A DNA stretch of 64,000 nt from Oceanobacillus chungangensis. GTDB lineage: Bacteria; Bacillota; Bacilli; Bacillales; Amphibacillaceae. Positions 28,306-36,795 of this stretch are shown piece after piece (position 1 is the first letter of the stretch; each line of letters opens with the position of its first letter). The DNA lies in assembly GCF_003369565.1 (NCBI RefSeq), contig NZ_PIOD01000006.1:303007-367006 (forward strand), written 5' to 3'. Position numbers and translations under genes: made by a program. A model generated the notes under the pieces. The model was not told where the DNA came from, did no database searches, and worked only from the letters and a program-made list of their open reading frames with translations.

Positions 28306-28340
28306 TCGTGTCCAGCTCCACCGCCCCCATCAAGGAGGCT
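28306..28340 (+). repeat. truncated copy of dispersed repeat R2
   Basis: CGTGTCCAGCTCCACCGCCC followed by CCATCAAGGAGGC. It matches only the GTCCAGCTCC end of the R2 element; the remainder is lost or diverged. Confidence 0.6.
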
Positions 28341-28393
28341 TTTCTAAACATGTGGGTTGTGGTACGTGTAAATAGGCGCTCGATCTTTTGTTC

Positions 28394-28612
28394 TTAAGCA
28401 TTTGCAGTATTGTTCTGATCGTTCACATCAGGATCGAATGGATTAGTCGAACTGAATCCAGTATTCGTAGTCATGAAATCACCTGTATTTAAAGACCCAG
28501 AGCCAGTATTCGTTTTTGAGTTGCTTTTTGGAGATAAATAGAACGAATCGCCAAAATTAATGACCCCACCAGTAACACTATTTATTTTAATTGGTCCGAC
28601 GATAGATGGCAT
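28394..28612 (-). CDS. gerPF: spore germination protein GerPF
   Basis: 72 aa. Begins MPSIVGPIKINSVTGGVINFGD and has the SPKSNSKTNTGSGSLNTGDF core shared by GerPA and GerPF. Last gene of the operon. GerP proteins are made in the mother cell under sigma-K, lie in the spore coat and let germinants reach the inner-membrane receptors. The start is set by GAAGGTGAAC upstream of MPSI; the open frame extends 18 codons further without a ribosome site. Confidence 0.92.
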   Translation of the reverse strand: MPSIVGPIKINSVTGGVINFGDSFYLSPKSNSKTNTGSGSLNTGDFMTTNTGFSSTNPFDPDVNDQNNTANA

Positions 28613-28672
28613 TCTGTTCACCTTCTTGAACGTGTCTTCATTTTTTATGGTATGAACGTACAACAAATTATG

Positions 28673-29047
28673 TTAATCTTCTTGCAAAATACGAAAATGT
28701 TTTACCCTTGAATCTGCTGCAATATCCTTAGCACTTCCCACTTGAAAAACAGATGACAAACTTAATGCGGTTAAATTGACTTGATGAACACAAATGGCAT
28801 CTGTACGGTGGTGGACCTTATAGTGATTAATAATCGTTGGAATATTCGGCCACACTGTTTTTCTCTTGAAGATATCGTAATCTTTGAAGTAAAGATTATC
28901 ACTTTTACTTAAATATTCGCTTTGTTTTTGTAATGCAATTGCTTTAGATTTTTGATTAATCGTAACACTGTCACCGATGTTGAAAATCGAGCTACTTGCG
29001 ATTGAAGTCGTATAAATCGTATTAACTACTGATGTACGTTTTTCCAT
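28673..29047 (-). CDS. gerPE: spore germination protein GerPE
   Basis: 124 aa. The core SIASSSIFNIGDSVTIN near the N-terminus and a repeat-like LSLSSVFQVGSAKDIAADSR near the C-terminus are the paired SSxF..GD/GS elements of GerPE. Overlaps gerPD by 22 bases, so translation is probably coupled. Confidence 0.88.
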   Translation of the reverse strand: MEKRTSVVNTIYTTSIASSSIFNIGDSVTINQKSKAIALQKQSEYLSKSDNLYFKDYDIFKRKTVWPNIPTIINHYKVHHRTDAICVHQVNLTALSLSSVFQVGSAKDIAADSRVKHFRILQED

Positions 29048-29241
29048 CGACTATCCCTTCTTAACCCTTGAGGTGCTAATGGTATAATGTTGCCAAATGT
29101 GAAGCTTTCTGGTGGCGTATCGAAAAAAGAGGAAAGAAATATTTGTTCATTGTCGCCGATTAACAAAACGGAAGAAGAACCGACACCTTCCACTTGAATA
29201 TTTCCTACATTAATTCCCCAGTTGTGTACTTCAATATTCAT
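29026..29241 (-). CDS. gerPD: spore germination protein GerPD
   Basis: 71 aa. VGSSSVLLIGDNEQIFLSSF and FDTPPESFTFGNIIPLAPQG match the GerPD pattern, including the DTPPES segment. The ATG overlaps the gerPC stop (ATGA). Confidence 0.88.
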   Translation of the reverse strand: MNIEVHNWGINVGNIQVEGVGSSSVLLIGDNEQIFLSSFFDTPPESFTFGNIIPLAPQGLRRDSRWKNVHQ

Positions 29242-29822
29242 GAATCTTCACCTTCTTTTTCTGAACTTTGCATGTAATTTTGTAAGGACTGATTAATTTC
29301 ATTTTTAATACTATCGGTAATGAAAGTATGGAGTTGATCGTGATTACGAGAATGATTCTGCTTCAATGCTTCTTGCTCATAAAAAGAAATTCGGCTAGGA
29401 AGCTGATTGTTAATATCCTGAAGAAGCATGGCTTGAAACGATTCATCGATTGGCTTATGATAGGTTGCAGCTAAATTGCTTATTTGGGATGGACCTGTTT
29501 CTCTTAAGTATTGTTGAAGTTCACTTGTTAATTGTTGTTTCAATGGCACTGGATAATTTGGAGGAGTTGTTTGCTGACTAGCTAATTCCTCTATATTCTC
29601 TAAATCGCTAGGGGAAAGGCCAATATGAAGTGTCCCTGCTAAGTGTTCAATCTTGAGCTGGTCAAATTTGTATTCAATCTTCTCAATGTTTGGTGCTTTG
29701 TTTTCAGTTGCCTTTTTTTCCAATGTATCGACTCTTTTTTCTAGTAATTTAATTTTCTCATCTTGTTGCATTATGCAGTATTGAAGCTCGTATAGATAGG
29801 TACTCCATTCATTTCCATTCAT
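29238..29822 (-). CDS. gerPC: spore germination protein GerPC
   Basis: 194 aa, the only large, non-repetitive GerP protein. The N-terminal third is a coiled coil (QQDEKIKLLEKRVDTLEKKA), followed by a globular helical part. GerPC is thought to organise the small GerP proteins in the coat. The start MNGNEWSTYL follows GAAAGGGGAAG; the open frame runs 17 codons further upstream without support. Confidence 0.88.
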   Translation of the reverse strand: MNGNEWSTYLYELQYCIMQQDEKIKLLEKRVDTLEKKATENKAPNIEKIEYKFDQLKIEHLAGTLHIGLSPSDLENIEELASQQTTPPNYPVPLKQQLTSELQQYLRETGPSQISNLAATYHKPIDESFQAMLLQDINNQLPSRISFYEQEALKQNHSRNHDQLHTFITDSIKNEINQSLQNYMQSSEKEGEDS

Positions 29823-29954
29823 AAACACTTCCCCTTTCGACTGTAGGATAGAGAGAATGATAAAGCTAGTCAAATGCCTAGAATAGTTTATGCAATTAAT
29901 AAAGAATTTGTGTTCATCGATTGGTGAGAGGGATGGTTGGTCATGACATGTTTT

Positions 29955-30170
29955 CTAAGGCGCAAGTGGTACTAATGGCGTTACTTCAGATGATCCAGTG
30001 CTAGCTGCTATTTTTGCTTCTTCAGCAGGCTCTGTATAGCCACCAGTATTATAAATATCAGATTGCGCTTGAATACTTCCAGTGCTGCCAATCTGTAGAA
30101 CAGAGGAATTCGTAATCGCGCCAATTTTTATAAGGTAAATACTTATCGATTGATGGATTATTATGTTCAT
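29955..30170 (-). CDS. gerPB: spore germination protein GerPB
   Basis: 71 aa. The element IGAITNSSVLQIGSTGSIQA, followed by YNTGGYTEPA and a Pro-rich tail, is characteristic of GerPB. TTGGAG stands eight bases before the chosen ATG; an upstream in-frame GTG lies directly on that site. A 130-base spacer separates it from gerPC. Confidence 0.88.
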   Translation of the reverse strand: MNIIIHQSISIYLIKIGAITNSSVLQIGSTGSIQAQSDIYNTGGYTEPAEEAKIAASTGSSEVTPLVPLAP

Positions 30171-30186
30171 ACTATTCACTCCAATA

Positions 30187-30399
30187 CTAACTTATTGTCT
30201 GATCAATTTTATCTGAATCATTGATATACGTATTTGATTTGTTTAGATTGATACGGATTCCGTTTCCGGTATTAAAGGAGCCACTACCAGCATAAGTTTT
30301 GGCAGTACTTTGTGGGGACATCGAATAGACATCACCGATATTAAAGATGCTCGATGAAGAAATGTTGCTTACTTTTACTGCACCGACTTTAGCTGGCAT
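30187..30399 (-). CDS. gerPA: spore germination protein GerPA
   Basis: 70 aa. MPAKVGAVKVSNISSSSIFN, then GDVYSMSPQSTAKTYAGSGS and FNTGNG, the GerPA/PF fold. First gene of gerPABCDEF, preceded by AGGGGGGATATCA and a sigma-K-like promoter. Confidence 0.92.
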   Translation of the reverse strand: MPAKVGAVKVSNISSSSIFNIGDVYSMSPQSTAKTYAGSGSFNTGNGIRINLNKSNTYINDSDKIDQTIS

Positions 30400-30416
30400 T
30401 GATATCCCCCCTAAAG

Positions 30417-30444
30417 TAGTTTATGTCATTTCAGCTAAATGTTG
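30417..30444 (-). promoter_or_regulatory. sigma-K-like promoter of the gerP operon
   Basis: On the minus strand CATAAACTA fits the sigma-K -10 consensus CATAnnnTA exactly, with CAAC about 15 bases upstream as the -35 AC element. Known gerP operons are sigma-K dependent. Confidence 0.65.
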
Positions 30445-30651
30445 AAACAGATAGCATGTAAGAAAAATTATCTCCCTTTGGTAAGTACATTGCGGATTGG
30501 TGTGGAAAAAAGTGTATATCCACGGTGGTTAATATCACCCAAAATACAACAATGATAGAAAATAACTAAGCAATATCAGTTGAATGAACGCAATTGTCTA
30601 AAAATAAGTTATAGTAAAAGATATTGAATCGTTGGAAGGAATGGTTGATGA

Positions 30652-31830
30652 ATGGAAACAAATATATCACCAGTACAAGAATCTAAACGTTTAGTTTGGA
30701 TTGATGCCGCAAGAGGATTCGCGATATTTGGAATATTTATCGTCAATATTGGTGGATTTGGAGCTCCGTATTTTATCCATGGAGGGGGAGAGGATGTTTG
30801 GACATCCTCAATTGACAGAACGACGCAATGGGTTATTGATGTCTTTTTCCAAGCAAGCTTTTATACATTATTTTCGCTATTATTTGGGTTCGGATTTCAG
30901 TTATTAAATGAAAGGCTCATAAATCGTAACTTAAAACCATCGCTGTTTTTATTTCGCCGATTGTTTATTTTAATTTGTTTTGGTCTCATACATGCATTTG
31001 CTATATGGTATGGGGATATTCTGTTAACCTATGGATTGATTGGCTTACTATTATTGCTATTTTTAAGAGTGAAGCCTAGTACGCTGATAATATGGGGAAC
31101 AAGTTTATTGGTAGGGAGTGTAGGTCTAATTTCATTTGGTTTATTTGCAGTACGGGATTTACTAGGTGGAGCAAATGACGATGGAATTGCCCAAGCATTA
31201 GTGAATTATAGAAGTGGAAGTCTAATTACTATTTGGACACAAAACTATCAGGATTGGGTGTTCGGAAATGGGGGAATAAGCTACCTGTTATTAGTCACTA
31301 CTTTATTACCCTTGTTTTTATTTGGAATGTACCTTGCACAAAAAAAGTGGCTGCATGAGCCACAGAAGCACAAAGCAATATTGATTCGATTGTGGGCGAT
31401 AAGCTTTGTTCTCTTTATTGGCATCAAAATGGGAATCTATTTATTTGGTAATCCACTATGGTTCGCTTATATACAAGATAATATTGGTGGAACAGCTTCG
31501 GCAATCTTTTATATCTCATCGATAACCCTAATTGGGCAAAATAATCTTGGAGGAAAGCTAATCAAACCACTCATAGCTGTTGGCAGGATGTCGTTAACTA
31601 ACTATATCATGCAATCGTTAATCTGTTTTATCTTATTTTATGGTGTTGGATTTGGTTTATATGGCTATGTCGGTCCATTTACAACAGTACTAATCGTATT
31701 GCTCGTATTTATTATCCAAATTTTTATAAGCAAATGGTGGTTCCATCATTTCTTGTTTGGTCCTCTTGAATGGATATGGCGGAGTTTAATGTATGTAAAA
31801 AGGCAGCCATTTCGTAAAAAGAAGGTATAA
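30652..31830 (+). CDS. DUF418 family membrane protein
   Basis: 392 aa with about nine to ten membrane helices. The N-terminal RLVWIDAARGFAIFGIFIVN is the YeiB/DUF418 hallmark, and the C-terminal GRMSLTNYIMQSLIC segment belongs to the DUF418 domain proper. Related to membrane acyltransferases; no substrate is established. Basic cytoplasmic tail. Single-gene unit, divergent from gerPA and convergent with rocD. Confidence 0.85.
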   Translation: METNISPVQESKRLVWIDAARGFAIFGIFIVNIGGFGAPYFIHGGGEDVWTSSIDRTTQWVIDVFFQASFYTLFSLLFGFGFQLLNERLINRNLKPSLFLFRRLFILICFGLIHAFAIWYGDILLTYGLIGLLLLLFLRVKPSTLIIWGTSLLVGSVGLISFGLFAVRDLLGGANDDGIAQALVNYRSGSLITIWTQNYQDWVFGNGGISYLLLVTTLLPLFLFGMYLAQKKWLHEPQKHKAILIRLWAISFVLFIGIKMGIYLFGNPLWFAYIQDNIGGTASAIFYISSITLIGQNNLGGKLIKPLIAVGRMSLTNYIMQSLICFILFYGVGFGLYGYVGPFTTVLIVLLVFIIQIFISKWWFHHFLFGPLEWIWRSLMYVKRQPFRKKKV

Positions 31831-31863
31831 TGAGCGAACAAAAGATTTGGGTGCGGGAAATAA

Positions 31864-31897
31864 TAAGGGGAGGCTCGTGAGTTTGAGCATCCCCTTA
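31864..31897. terminator. terminator between DUF418 gene and rocD
   Basis: AAGGGGAGGCTC pairs with GAGCATCCCCTT (one mismatch), loop of eight bases. Lies between convergent stops; AT-rich on both sides. Confidence 0.8.
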
Positions 31898-31900
31898 AAT

Positions 31901-33097
31901 CTATGACTTTAATACTTCTCTAATCTTCTCTAAAGCCCAGTCTAAATCATCTTTTTCTATAATAAGCGGAGGTGCAAAGCGAATTACATTTTCATGTGTT
32001 TCCTTACATAATATCCCTTTATCCATTAGTTGCTCACAGTATGGACGAGCGGTTTCCGATAATTCAACACCAATAAATAATCCTCTCCCACGTACATCTT
32101 GTATCATTGGATTATTTAACTTTCTGAGTTCAGCAATCATGTAGTCTCCTAATTGCAATGATCGTTCAGTGAGTCGCTCTTCTTCTAATACTTCAAGTGC
32201 AGCGATTGAGACTGCACATGCTAGCGGATTACCGCCAAAAGTGGAGCCGTGTGAACCGGGATTAAATACACCAAGAATATCTTTATTGGCTACGATACAG
32301 GAGATTGGAAAGACTCCTCCACCAAGTGCTTTTCCGAGAATGATGATATCAGGTGTTACGTCTTCCCAATCACAGGCAAATAATTTTCCAGTACGACCGA
32401 GTCCACTCTGGATTTCATCGGCAATATAAAGGACGTTATTTTCCTGACAAATTTGATATGCTTCTTGAAGAAAACCATCAGGTGGAATTATAATTCCAGC
32501 CTCACCTTGGATTGGCTCGAATAAAAAGCCTGCTGTATTTTCAGTAATCGCTTCTCGAAGTGCCTCGATATCACCAAAGGGAATAAGTTTAATACCGGGA
32601 AGCATCGGCCCAAAGCCACGTTTATATTCCGTTTCAGACGATAAAGAAACCGCTGTCATAGTTCTGCCATGGAAATTGCCCACGCAAGCAATAATTTCTG
32701 CTTGATTCTCAGCAATACCTTTCACATCATAAGCCCATCGTCTCGCTGCCTTTACTGCAGTTTCCACAGCTTCTGCACCTGTATTCATAGGGAGAACCAT
32801 TTCTTTTTTCGTTAGATTACTAATCTTTTCGTACCAGGGACCAAGCTTATCATTATGGAATGCTCGTGAGGTCAATGTAACTTTATCAGCTTGCGCCTTT
32901 AAAGCTGCAATGATCTTAGGGTGGCGATGACCTTGATTAACAGCGGAATATGCGCTCAGCATATCCAAATAGCGATTCCCTTCAGGATCTTCTACCCAAA
33001 CACCTTCTGCTTCCTCAATGACAATTGGTAATGGATGATAATTATTTGCCCCATGCTCCTCCGTTAACGCAATGATATTTTTTGTTGTTTGTATCAT
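31901..33097 (-). CDS. rocD: ornithine aminotransferase RocD
   Basis: PLP enzyme converting ornithine and 2-oxoglutarate to glutamate semialdehyde and glutamate in arginine catabolism. 398 aa. Fold-type I motifs: [32 protein letters not shown], the PLP-binding Asp227 in YIADEIQ and Schiff-base Lys256 in [10 protein letters not shown]-acetylornithine aminotransferase is the main alternative, but the N-terminal [20 protein letters not shown] favours RocD. ATG after GGAGGGG. A perfect palindrome stands just before the ribosome site. In B. subtilis rocD is in the RocR/sigma-L rocDEF operon; here it stands alone. Confidence 0.93.
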   Translation of the reverse strand: MIQTTKNIIALTEEHGANNYHPLPIVIEEAEGVWVEDPEGNRYLDMLSAYSAVNQGHRHPKIIAALKAQADKVTLTSRAFHNDKLGPWYEKISNLTKKEMVLPMNTGAEAVETAVKAARRWAYDVKGIAENQAEIIACVGNFHGRTMTAVSLSSETEYKRGFGPMLPGIKLIPFGDIEALREAITENTAGFLFEPIQGEAGIIIPPDGFLQEAYQICQENNVLYIADEIQSGLGRTGKLFACDWEDVTPDIIILGKALGGGVFPISCIVANKDILGVFNPGSHGSTFGGNPLACAVSIAALEVLEEERLTERSLQLGDYMIAELRKLNNPMIQDVRGRGLFIGVELSETARPYCEQLMDKGILCKETHENVIRFAPPLIIEKDDLDWALEKIREVLKS

Positions 33098-33123
33098 TCT
33101 ACCCCTCCATTATCATGTTAGTG

Positions 33124-33148
33124 TATCGCATCAAGCAATGATGCGATA
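33124..33148. promoter_or_regulatory. perfect palindrome in the rocD leader, possible operator
   Basis: TATCGCATCA agcaa TGATGCGATA: two perfect 10-base arms, 27 bases before the rocD start and downstream of a TATAAT box (33195-33200, minus strand). A second, diverged copy lies at 33247-33271, each arm matching 8 of 10 bases. Could be an operator or an RNA hairpin. Confidence 0.55.
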
Positions 33149-33246
33149 GTTATAATTTTATAGCAGGAAAATTTCGACTTTTCCATCTAATAATATTATA
33201 CCAGTTTCAGATTAACTTTACTTTAACTTTCTTTGTTAGATGTGAA

Positions 33247-33271
33247 AAACGCATCAAATAATGATATGATA
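33247..33271. promoter_or_regulatory. second, degenerate copy of the rocD palindrome
   Basis: AAACGCATCA aataa TGATATGATA. Same arm length and loop length as the perfect copy. Its right arm contains TATGAT, a candidate -10 box for yisL, so a protein bound here could control the rightward promoter. Confidence 0.45.
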
Positions 33272-33341
33272 GTGAAGTAATGAGGTTAAGTATATACGAT
33301 GGAAAACGAAAAATTCTTATTGAAAAGAAGGGGGAAAAAAG

Positions 33342-33713
33342 ATGATACATATGCATATTACATCATGGGCACTTGGAATAATTTTACTAATTATCGCCAT
33401 TATTTTGCAAAAGCAAGGAAAGGCAAAGCCGGCTAAAATTGTACATATGATTTTACGCCTTGACTATTTATTTATTTTATACACAGGTGGATCATTGCTC
33501 GGAATGTATTTCTCCAATATTCAAATGCCAATGTTTGCGGAAGTAATAGTAAAAGGTATTGCGGGTATTTGGCTGATTGCTGCGATGGAAATGATTCTAA
33601 TTAAATCGTCTAAAGGGAAATCGACAACTAGTGCCTGGGTACAATTCGTAATCGCACTTTTAATTGTATTAGTTTTAGGGTTTGTTCGCTTGCCATTAGG
33701 TATTGATATGTAA
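33342..33713 (+). CDS. yisL: YisL-family (DUF1516) membrane protein
   Basis: 123 aa, four hydrophobic helices (about 5-22, 38-55, 66-88, 97-115). MHITSWALGIILLIIA and the ILRLDYLFILYTGG segment identify the DUF1516/YisL family. Function unknown. Starts after AAGGGGGGAA. Near the gerP operon as in B. subtilis. Confidence 0.85.
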   Translation: MIHMHITSWALGIILLIIAIILQKQGKAKPAKIVHMILRLDYLFILYTGGSLLGMYFSNIQMPMFAEVIVKGIAGIWLIAAMEMILIKSSKGKSTTSAWVQFVIALLIVLVLGFVRLPLGIDM

Positions 33714-33730
33714 ATAAAGGATACGTGGAG

Positions 33731-33761
33731 GCTGTCTCAAATTATGAGGCAGCTTTTTTTT
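33731..33761 (+). terminator. yisL terminator
   Basis: GCTGTCTCA aatta TGAGGCAGC with one G-T pair, then eight T residues. Confidence 0.9.
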
Positions 33762-33970
33762 CAATTTGCATTGTTTGTTATAATTAATAGTAGAATGCTA
33801 GTGGTCTGTTATCAGCAGTGGAAATAACCATCAATATCATAAGGATAAAGCAGCGGAATACCCATTAGAAAAGTGAAGTCTTTTCAACAATATTACAGAT
33901 TTTATTGACTATTCGGGTCTATCATTAATAATAGAACAAGGACATTACATAGATGGTGGGGGAGATTTTG

Positions 33971-35455
33971 ATGAAGAGGATTTTGTTTGTAGTTATCATA
34001 GGATTATGTTTATTCATTAATAATGAAAACGTTGTATTCGCTGAAGGACAGCCGATTCACGAAGAAATAATATATAATATATTAATTGATCGTTACAATA
34101 ATGGAGATTTTCAGCGCGATGGCCAAGTAGATATTGATAATCCAACAAGCTACCATGGCGGAGATCTACAAGGAATTATTGCAAAACTAGATGATCTCGA
34201 GGAAATAGGGGTTACAATAATTTCCCTTTCGCCTATCATGGAAAATGCTGAAAATGGGTTTCATGGTTATTGGATAGAGGATTTTTATTCGATTGAAGAA
34301 CAATTCGGCACGATGGATGATTTACATCAGTTAATTAATGAGGCGCATGATCGCGATATAAAGGTTGTATTAGAATTTGTGACCAATTTCGTGGCTAGTA
34401 GTCATCCTATCTTAGAAGATCCAGAAAAAGCGGATTGGATAGTCGAATCATCTGAAACTTCTCCAGAATGGATGGGAAATGTAGACAAGCTCAACCTTGA
34501 AAATCCAGAAGTTACAGCATACTTAATGGAGGTTGCTGAATATTGGATGGAGGAGACAGATCTGGATGGGTTTAGGCTCCAAGCAGTTGATCAAGTGCCA
34601 ACTGATTTTGTAGAGCAATTTACTACAAGAATAAAGGAATTACAGCCAGATTTTTATATACTAGGTGATATTTTAGAAACGGATGATAATAATGGCGAAT
34701 TAATATCAGGGACAAAGTTAGAAGCAATAGAAAATAAAACACTTTATCATTCAATGTCAGATGTATTCGCTAAACCTGATCAATCTGTTGAGGCTATTTA
34801 TAATGCTTGGAAAAATAGCGGTAAGCAAGATGGATTATTGTACATCGATGATTTTTATGGAGAGAGATTTACCCAGAAATTCGCGGATAATGGACGCAAT
34901 GCATTAACTGCCTGGACATTAGCATTAACCTATATGTATACATCTCCTGGAACACCTACACTTCTGCAAGGGACAGAATTACCCATGTACGGTGGAAGTG
35001 CAGAGGAATCGCAACGGCTTGTTCCGTTTAATAGTGGTGACTCAGAATTAAAAGAGTTCCATAACCGGATATCATCATTGCGCAGTCAATTTCCGGTATT
35101 ACAGCATGGAGATTTCGCTTTAGTAGGTTCGAGTGATTCTATGAGTGTATTTAAACGAACGCTAGGGGATGAAACAATGTATATCGCAATAAATAATGGC
35201 AGTGAATCTGCATATGTGGATATAGATGGAATTGATTCTGGGATGCAGCTTACGGGGTATCTTGGTGATAACCTAGTGAGGGAAAATGAAAATGGTACAT
35301 ATCGGGTGGGGCTCGCCCGGGAAACGGCAGAGGTTTATTCTATAGGACCAGATACAGGGATTAACTGGTCATTTATAGGCTTTGTGGGTGGCATATTCTT
35401 GCTGTTTGTAGTAGGGGTTATTTATCTAAGCAGGAAAGCGAAAAAAAGTGAATAA
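33971..35455 (+). CDS. membrane-anchored GH13 alpha-amylase-like protein, catalytic residues lost
   Basis: 494 aa: signal peptide (1-24), a GH13 barrel beginning EEIIYNILIDRYNNGD, a C-terminal beta domain and a C-terminal membrane anchor (about 464-485) with basic tail, so it is displayed outside. The barrel keeps YHGGDLQGI, FHGYW and the SPGTPTLLQGTE region. The catalytic positions are changed: region II GFRLQAVDQV has Gln204 for the nucleophile Asp; region III ILGDILE has Asp233 for the acid Glu; region IV is DDFYGERF instead of NHDxxRF. Region I has FVTNF without its His. The frame is intact, so this looks like a pseudoenzyme, perhaps glucan binding. The start is chosen by GGGGGAG upstream. 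Confidence 0.85.
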   Translation: MKRILFVVIIGLCLFINNENVVFAEGQPIHEEIIYNILIDRYNNGDFQRDGQVDIDNPTSYHGGDLQGIIAKLDDLEEIGVTIISLSPIMENAENGFHGYWIEDFYSIEEQFGTMDDLHQLINEAHDRDIKVVLEFVTNFVASSHPILEDPEKADWIVESSETSPEWMGNVDKLNLENPEVTAYLMEVAEYWMEETDLDGFRLQAVDQVPTDFVEQFTTRIKELQPDFYILGDILETDDNNGELISGTKLEAIENKTLYHSMSDVFAKPDQSVEAIYNAWKNSGKQDGLLYIDDFYGERFTQKFADNGRNALTAWTLALTYMYTSPGTPTLLQGTELPMYGGSAEESQRLVPFNSGDSELKEFHNRISSLRSQFPVLQHGDFALVGSSDSMSVFKRTLGDETMYIAINNGSESAYVDIDGIDSGMQLTGYLGDNLVRENENGTYRVGLARETAEVYSIGPDTGINWSFIGFVGGIFLLFVVGVIYLSRKAKKSE

Positions 35456-35465
35456 CTGGAATAAT

Positions 35466-35499
35466 AATGGCATACGGCTTCTTCCGTTTGCCATTTTTT
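35466..35499 (+). terminator. terminator of the GH13-like gene
   Basis: AATGGCATACGG cttctt CCGTTTGCCATT with one mismatch, followed by TTTT. Between convergent genes. Confidence 0.88.
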
Positions 35500-35518
35500 A
35501 AGAAAAGATAGTTATCAA

Positions 35519-36391
35519 TTACCCATTCACAATCGTACCACCATTTACATGTATCATTTGTCCTGTTACATAGCTAGAATCTTCACTAGCCAAATATACG
35601 TAAGCAGGTGCTAGCTCTTTAGGTTCTCCTGGTCGTTTCATCGGTGTATTTCCACCGAAGGAATCTACCTTTTGTTTATCAAAACTAGCAGGGATTAACG
35701 GTGTCCAAACTGGACCAGGGGCAACTCCATTTACGCGAATGCCTTTATCTACAAGCGATCCAGAAAGTGATCTTGTAAATGCTGTTATTGCTCCCTTTGT
35801 AGCAGAATAGTCGATTAAGTCGACATTTCCTTTGTAGGCTGTAATTGAGGATGTATTAATGATAGAACCTCCATTTGTCATTTGGGGAATGACTGCCTGG
35901 GTTAAATAGAACATACTGAAGATGTTCGTGCGAAATGTCTTTTCCAACTGCTCGCTAGAAATATTTAGGAAGTTTGTTTGCTGATGCTGTTCACCTGCAT
36001 TATTTACAAGGATATCGATTTTCTCAAATGTACTTAATACCTCATTAATGGCGGTGTCACAAAATGATTGATCGCCAATATCACCACTAATTAATGAACA
36101 TTTTTGTCCTTCTCGTTCAACTAATTTCTTTGTTTCATTCGCGTCTTCATGCTCATTAAGGTAAATAATCGCAACATCTGCACCTTCTCTTGCAAAATGC
36201 ACACTAACTGCGCGACCAATCCCACTATCTCCACCGGTAATAACCGCTACTTTATTTTTTAACTTACAACTACCCTGGTAATCCTCGCGAATATACTCTG
36301 GTCTTGGGAACATTTCTGATTCGAGTCCAGGTTGCTGTTGTTGTTGCTGTGCTGGTGGTGTAACTACTCCATTATTATTTTCCATGTTCAT
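35519..36391 (-). CDS. short-chain dehydrogenase/reductase, YhxC/YdaD-like
   Basis: 290 aa. The extended N-terminus with a glutamine run (PPAQQQQQQPG) precedes a classical SDR fold: cofactor motif TGGDSGIG, NNAGEQ, catalytic Ser in NTSSITAY and YxxxK in YSATKGA. The N-terminal extension with FPRPEYIREDYQGSCKLKNK is typical of Bacillus general-stress SDRs. Substrate unknown. The start is placed at MNMENNN, 11 bases after AAAGGAG; an upstream GTG is only two bases from that site. Confidence 0.85.
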   Translation of the reverse strand: MNMENNNGVVTPPAQQQQQQPGLESEMFPRPEYIREDYQGSCKLKNKVAVITGGDSGIGRAVSVHFAREGADVAIIYLNEHEDANETKKLVEREGQKCSLISGDIGDQSFCDTAINEVLSTFEKIDILVNNAGEQHQQTNFLNISSEQLEKTFRTNIFSMFYLTQAVIPQMTNGGSIINTSSITAYKGNVDLIDYSATKGAITAFTRSLSGSLVDKGIRVNGVAPGPVWTPLIPASFDKQKVDSFGGNTPMKRPGEPKELAPAYVYLASEDSSYVTGQMIHVNGGTIVNG

Positions 36392-36460
36392 TGGTTCCAC
36401 AACTCCTTTGTATCCTTCTTTTTATATCTTCCCCAAAAATAATTAGTAAAAACCAAAAAA

Positions 36461-36486
36461 GAAAAGTCCTTAAATGGACTTTTCAA
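36461..36486 (-). terminator. terminator overlapping the yppF-like stop codon
   Basis: On the minus strand GAAAAGTCC atttaa GGACTTTTC then TTTTTTGG. The stop codon lies in the loop. Confidence 0.85.
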
Positions 36487-36673
36487 GTTGTTTGTATTCA
36501 AATGCAGAGATTGCACCTTGCTTATGTAGGTATTCAAATATTCTTCGGTAATTTTTAATATCAATCTCTTGCGCGATATATTTATTCTGGTAAAAATCTA
36601 ATAGTTGGTCAACCGAATCAGGTGTGTAATTTCGTTCACTTGCAAAAGCATGGACCAATTCATGGATTAGCAT
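36470..36673 (-). CDS. YppF-like small protein
   Basis: 67 aa, helical, soluble. MLIHELVHAFASERNYTPDS followed by VDQLLDFYQNKYI and YRRIFEYLHKQGA resemble YppF-family proteins of Bacillaceae, whose role is unknown. The HELVH string looks like a zinc-peptidase motif, but the protein is too short to be a peptidase. AGGAGG precedes the ATG; the frame extends eight codons upstream without a site. Confidence 0.7.
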   Translation of the reverse strand: MLIHELVHAFASERNYTPDSVDQLLDFYQNKYIAQEIDIKNYRRIFEYLHKQGAISAFEYKQLEKSI

Positions 36674-36751
36674 GGTTATCCTCCTCAATTTTTGCATATA
36701 AAGCCTTCTATAAACTATATGTACATGTTTGATTAAGCATGCTAATTAGCA

Positions 36752-36787
36752 ATAAAAAACTTGCCCAAACAGTAATTTGGACAAGTT
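36752..36787 (-). terminator. degV terminator
   Basis: On the minus strand AACTTGTCCAAA ttactg TTTGGGCAAGTT then TTTTA. Confidence 0.88.
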
Positions 36788-36795
36788 ATCATGAA

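Noticed and set aside
36652..36673. HELVH in the YppF-like protein as a zinc-peptidase site
   Set aside because: The protein is 67 aa, too small for a peptidase fold, with no third ligand.
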